A stretch of 8,860 bases of DNA from JANRKH01 sp033763595. GTDB taxonomy: Bacteria > Pseudomonadota > Alphaproteobacteria > Rickettsiales > Rickettsiaceae. The position numbers were made by a program, and so were the translations under genes. The DNA lies in assembly GCA_033763595.1 (NCBI GenBank), contig JANRKH010000012.1, positions 1-8,860 of the forward strand. The letters run 5' to 3'. Of the stretch, positions 6,567-8,860 are shown piece by piece. The notes under the pieces were generated by a model. That model searched no databases, was not told where the DNA came from, and saw only the letters and a list, made by a program, of their open reading frames with translations. The stretch's first letter is position 1, and each line of letters starts with the position of its first letter.

Positions 6567-7610
6567 ATGAGTATAGATAAAGAAAAAGCATTGAGTGCTG
6601 CACTTTCACAGATAGAAAAAAGCTTCGGAAAAGGATCTGTGATGAAATTAGGTCAAAGAAAAGCAGTTGAAATAGATGCCTCATCGACAGGTTCGCTAGG
6701 ACTAGATTTAGCACTTGGTATAGGCGGGCTTCCCAAGGGTAGAATCATTGAGATATTTGGACCTGAAAGCTCTGGAAAGACTACGCTCACTTTACATGCA
6801 ATAGCCGAAAGTCAGAAGAAAGGCGGTACATGCGCTTTTATTGATGCGGAACATGCACTAGATCCTATATATGCTCGTAAGCTAGGGGTAAATATAGATG
6901 ATCTAATAATATCACAGCCAGATACAGGAGAGCAGGCACTTGAGATTGCAGATACTCTAGTAAGATCGGGAGCTATAGACTTATTGATCGTAGACAGCGT
7001 AGCTGCACTTGTACCAAGAGCCGAGATTGAGGGAGAAATGGGCGATTCGCACATGGGATTGCAGGCGAGACTAATGAGTCAGGCGTTAAGAAAACTAACC
7101 GCATCTATATCTAAAACAAATACTATAATAATTTTTATCAATCAAATAAGAATGAAGATAGGAGTAATGTTTGGCAGTCCCGAAACAACAACAGGTGGGA
7201 ATGCCCTTAAGTTTTATGCCTCAGTTAGACTTGACATAAGACGAACAGGATGTATTAAAGACAAAGAGGATACGATCGGAAACCAAACAAGAGTAAAGGT
7301 CGTAAAAAATAAAGTATCACCGCCATTTAAAGTCGTTGACTTTGATATAATGTACGGAAGTGGGATTTCAAAAGATGGAGAGATAATAGATCTTGGGGTA
7401 AAATTCGAGATCATAGATAAATCGGGATCATGGTTTGCATATAAAGATATAAAGCTTGGTCAAGGAAGAGAAAATGCTAAACAATTTTTAAAAGATAATC
7501 CTAAAGTTTCGCAGGAGATAGAAGAACAAATTAGGAAAAACTACAGCTTCGCTAATAGTCAGGATTTTAACCCAGATATGATTGAGGAGGAAAATGCATT
7601 ATCAGCTTGA
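6567..7610 (+). CDS. recA: Recombinase RecA
   Basis: RecA forms ATP-dependent filaments on single-stranded DNA and drives homologous pairing and repair. All core motifs are present: Walker A GPESSGKTT (65-73), catalytic E95 in DAEHALDP, Walker B LLIVDSVAAL (139-148), loop 1 around EGEMGDSHMGLQARLMSQ (155-172), and the INQIRMKIGVMFGSPETTTG stretch (191-210) with loop 2. The C-terminal domain is intact and ends in a short acidic tail (IEEENALSA). At 347 aa the length is normal. The N-terminus MSIDKEKALSAALSQIEKSFGKGS fits the family, supporting the ATG at 6567, though no Shine-Dalgarno is clear. No alphaproteobacterial LexA box (GTTC-N7-GTTC) is seen upstream, so SOS control is not evident. The 3' end overlaps fabG; this recA-fabG neighbourhood also occurs in Rickettsia as I recall. 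Confidence 0.98.
   Translation: MSIDKEKALSAALSQIEKSFGKGSVMKLGQRKAVEIDASSTGSLGLDLALGIGGLPKGRIIEIFGPESSGKTTLTLHAIAESQKKGGTCAFIDAEHALDPIYARKLGVNIDDLIISQPDTGEQALEIADTLVRSGAIDLLIVDSVAALVPRAEIEGEMGDSHMGLQARLMSQALRKLTASISKTNTIIIFINQIRMKIGVMFGSPETTTGGNALKFYASVRLDIRRTGCIKDKEDTIGNQTRVKVVKNKVSPPFKVVDFDIMYGSGISKDGEIIDLGVKFEIIDKSGSWFAYKDIKLGQGRENAKQFLKDNPKVSQEIEEQIRKNYSFANSQDFNPDMIEEENALSA
7584..7590 (+). promoter_or_regulatory. Shine-Dalgarno of fabG inside recA
   Basis: GAGGAGG lies three bases before the ATG at 7594 and is the strongest ribosome-binding site in the window. It is formed by the glutamate codons of the acidic RecA tail. It decides the fabG start in favour of 7594 rather than the in-frame TTG at 7582, which lies within and just upstream of this site. 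Confidence 0.75.
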
Positions 7611-8322
7611 GGGAAAAGTTGCATTGGTGACTGGTGCGTCGGGCGGAATTGGAGCTGAATGCGCAAGAGTTTTGCATTACCATGGGGCGAATCTAGTTCT
7701 TTCTGGAACAAATCTAGAGAAACTTGAATCTCTAAAAAAAGAGCTTGGCTCAAGGGTGGAAGTGAAATCCTGCGATTTAGGCAATGAATCCGAGACAGAG
7801 GAGTTGATTTCTAGTTTAGATAAAATACACATCCTTGTTAGCAACGCAGGCAAAACCAAAGATAATCTTGCCATTAGAATGAAAAATGAAGATTTTGATG
7901 ATGTGATGAATATTAATTTAAGATCGAGCTTTATCCTAAATAGAGGCGCAATAAAGAAAATGATGAGCGAACGATTCGGCAGAATTATAAATATATCATC
8001 TGTAGTGGGCGTGTCAGGCAATCCTGGGCAGGCAAACTACTGCGCCTCAAAAGCGGGCTTGATAGGTATGACCAAGTCTCTTGCTTTAGAAACGGCTTCG
8101 AGAAATATCACAATCAATTCTATAGCGCCAGGATTTATAAAGACTAGCATGACTAATAAACTGTCAGAAGAGCAAATAAAATCTATTGAATCCAGAATAC
8201 CGTCTAAAAAACTTGGAGAGCCCATAGACATTGCCCAAACGGTAGCTTTTTTGGCAAGCGAAGGTGCAAGATATATCACAGGTCAAACAATTCATGTTAA
8301 TGGAGGAATGTATCTAGTCTGA
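7594..8322 (+). CDS. fabG: 3-oxoacyl-[ACP] reductase
   Basis: FabG reduces 3-oxoacyl-ACP to 3-hydroxyacyl-ACP with NADPH in type II fatty-acid synthesis. It is a classical short-chain dehydrogenase: cofactor motif TGASGGIG (13-20), SNAG (83-86), and the catalytic tetrad N108, S136, Y149 and K153, the last two in NYCASKAG. PGQANYCASKAGLIGMTKSLALE and NSIAPGFIKTSMT are typical of FabG rather than other SDRs, as is the end GQTIHVNGGMYLV. The length of 242 aa is normal. It overlaps recA by 17 bp and is read in another frame, so translation is probably coupled. No other fatty-acid genes (acpP, fabD, fabF) follow within the window; a repeat cluster starts 28 bp after the stop. Another SDR function cannot be fully excluded from sequence alone. 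Confidence 0.93.
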   Translation: MHYQLEGKVALVTGASGGIGAECARVLHYHGANLVLSGTNLEKLESLKKELGSRVEVKSCDLGNESETEELISSLDKIHILVSNAGKTKDNLAIRMKNEDFDDVMNINLRSSFILNRGAIKKMMSERFGRIINISSVVGVSGNPGQANYCASKAGLIGMTKSLALETASRNITINSIAPGFIKTSMTNKLSEEQIKSIESRIPSKKLGEPIDIAQTVAFLASEGARYITGQTIHVNGGMYLV

Positions 8323-8353
8323 TATTCAGTAATGATCTATCATGTGCGTTTTA

Positions 8354-8569
8354 TACCAAATCTCTAGAATTAAATATAATACTAGGAGCAAGTCACGAAG
8401 CCTACTACATACTAGGTGAGCGACGAGCGACTAAGTAATACCAAATCTCTAGAATTAAATAATACTAGGAGCAAGTCACGAAGCCTACTATATGCTAGGT
8501 GAGCGAGGAGCGACGAAGTAGTACTTAAAAATGGGATTTGGTATAAGTACTTAAAAATGGGCTTTGGTA
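8354..8569. mobile_element. Short-type MITE-like element interrupted by a second copy
   Basis: The left part is 8354-8438 and the right part is 8547-8569 (GTACTTAAAAATGGGCTTTG then GTA). Outer flanks are direct TTA repeats at 8351-8353 and 8570-8572. Removing the inserted copy (8439-8543) and one TAA rebuilds a 108-bp element, the same length as the one at 6386. It contains a small 7-bp tandem GAGCGAC repeat. It lies just downstream of fabG and encodes nothing. With its neighbours it fills the gap 8323-8737, where no gene is visible. Confidence 0.75.
8439..8543. mobile_element. Short-type MITE-like element inserted in another copy
   Basis: This 105-bp copy has ends TACCAAATC and GATTTGGTA and is flanked by TAA at 8436-8438 and 8544-8546. 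It is the younger insertion, because it splits the host copy cleanly. In one minus-strand frame all 35 codons are open (starting YQIPFLSTTSS, ending FNSRDLV), and 105 bp plus the 3-bp duplication is a multiple of three. That resembles Rickettsia palindromic elements, which can insert in frame in genes, although here it is intergenic. Confidence 0.8.
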
Positions 8570-8590
8570 TTATTTGAAGCTAGTAGAACT

Positions 8591-8605
8591 CACATTTTTA
8601 ACTAC
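8591..8605 (-). repeat. Inverted fragment of a short-element right end
   Basis: CACATTTTTAACTAC is, in reverse complement, GTAGTTAAAAATGTG, close to the right-end block GTACTTAAAAATGGG of the short elements. It lies just before the next element's TTA flank. It is probably a relic of an older insertion, but it is short and may be chance. Confidence 0.25.
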
Positions 8606-8608
8606 TTA

Positions 8609-8722
8609 TACCAAAGCTCTAGAATTAAACCTGAAAATATGAATTTTAGGGCAAGGCCAGCTTAGCGTATATAAATACGTGCGTAAAGGCGAGGCTAGCT
8701 TCAATTCTTATAGATCATTTAA
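8609..8722. mobile_element. Long-type MITE-like element, left part, split by an IS
   Basis: The left end TACCAAAGCTCTAGAATTAA follows a TTA (8606-8608). The sequence aligns with the left 112 bp or so of the element at 6228-6382, then stops at TCATTTAA where the IS terminus begins. The expected right part (TTTGATAATTT… GGATTTGGTA) should lie beyond the IS outside the window. The interior holds a near-palindrome around GCGTATATAAATACGTGCG (8665-8683). Confidence 0.55.
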
Positions 8723-8860
8723 TACCAAATCCCATAATTAATTAAACCAATTAATTGAGCAAATTTGTGCTACGGTTTCGCTAGATATCGACTTAATAAA
8801 GTCACACACTACATCTTCTAGAATATCAAGAGTGTCATAGATTTTGTTGCGAATAATATT
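8723..8860 (-). mobile_element. Insertion sequence, 3' end (partial)
   Basis: The element starts TACCAAATCCCATAATTAA, directly after a TAA (8720-8722), and continues out of the window. The terminal sequence equals the right end of the short elements in reverse complement (TACCAAATCCCAT). It carries the tail of a transposase gene ending only 15 bp inside the terminus, as is usual for compact IS elements. It is inserted in the long-type element beginning at 8609. Confidence 0.55.
8738..8860 (-). CDS. Transposase C-terminus, probably IS630 family (partial)
   Basis: The minus strand is open from the window edge at 8860 to a TAA at 8740-8738, giving 40 residues that include RNKIYDTLDILEDVVCDFIK and end SETVAQICSINWFN. 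The pattern of a charged/aromatic start, a helical stretch with Asp-Val-Val-Cys, and an ICS-x-x-W ending resembles the tails of IS630-like transposases in Rickettsiales, as I recall them. The catalytic DDE residues would be upstream, outside the window. The 3-bp TTA/TAA duplication seen for related ends does not fit the 2-bp TA of standard IS630, so an IS5-type assignment is the alternative. Confidence 0.5.
   Translation of the reverse strand, partial: NIIRNKIYDTLDILEDVVCDFIKSISSETVAQICSINWFN

Noticed and set aside
7582..7593. TTG at 7582 as the fabG start, adding four residues
   Set aside because: The GAGGAGG site overlaps these codons and sits correctly for the ATG at 7594; FabG proteins do not need the extra residues.
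8354..8569. CRISPR array, suggested by repeated similar units
   Set aside because: The units are nested, with unequal spacing, terminal inverted repeats and target duplications; there are no regular spacers and no cas genes.
8665..8683. Near-palindrome GCGTATATAAATACGTGCG as an operator or terminator
   Set aside because: It is in the interior of a mobile element, not followed by a T run and not next to a gene start, so it is better explained as part of the repeat.

Overview
The window is AT-rich and gene-dense. It looks like an alphaproteobacterial chromosome, most probably an obligate intracellular Rickettsiales relative of the Midichloria/Rickettsia kind. The evidence is a 776-aa TopA, a long 483-aa isocitrate dehydrogenase with the C-terminal domain typical of Rickettsia, a recA-fabG pair, the strong A/T codon bias, and gaps filled with decayed repeats. 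A flbD-type flagellar regulator favours a lineage that has, or recently had, flagella, as described for Midichloriaceae. The taxonomic call is inference from protein similarity as I remember it.

Layout. At the left edge (1-41, minus) is the start of a divergent gene, seen for only 13 codons. From 42 to 303 there is no complete gene: it holds a decayed IS end, a degenerate inverted-repeat element and candidate promoters. Then follow three tightly packed plus-strand genes: topA (304-2634), icd (2641-4092) and flbD (4111-5340), spaced 6 and 18 bp, probably co-transcribed. After a 123-bp gap comes a secreted PCu(A)C copper chaperone with an unusual Cys/His-rich linker (5464-6114). The 452-bp gap 6115-6566 is almost wholly mobile-element sequence. 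recA (6567-7610) and fabG (7594-8322) overlap by 17 bp, and the fabG ribosome-binding site lies inside the last recA codons. From 8323 to the end is a repeat cluster, then the 3' end of a minus-strand transposase gene (8738-8860) running off the window.

Most interesting is a family of small non-autonomous elements (MITE-like). Their ends begin TACCAAATC and finish GATTTGGTA, and each intact copy is flanked by a direct 3-bp repeat, TTA or TAA. There is a short type (105-108 bp; 6386-6493, 8439-8543 and an interrupted copy spanning 8354-8569) and a longer type (about 155 bp; 6228-6382 and an interrupted copy from 8609). One short copy sits inside another with a clean TAA duplication, direct evidence of transposition. 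The transposase element at the right edge has the same terminal sequence and may be the source of mobility. The element ends joined to their target duplications make extended -10 promoter sequences (TGG-TATAAT or TGG-TATTAT), two of which point at topA and recA.

The genes are otherwise housekeeping: DNA topology (TopA), TCA cycle (Icd), recombination (RecA), fatty-acid synthesis (FabG), copper delivery to respiratory oxidase (PCuAC) and sigma-54-dependent transcription (FlbD). No genuinely new multi-gene system is visible; the novelty is the repeat family and a few features of individual proteins.
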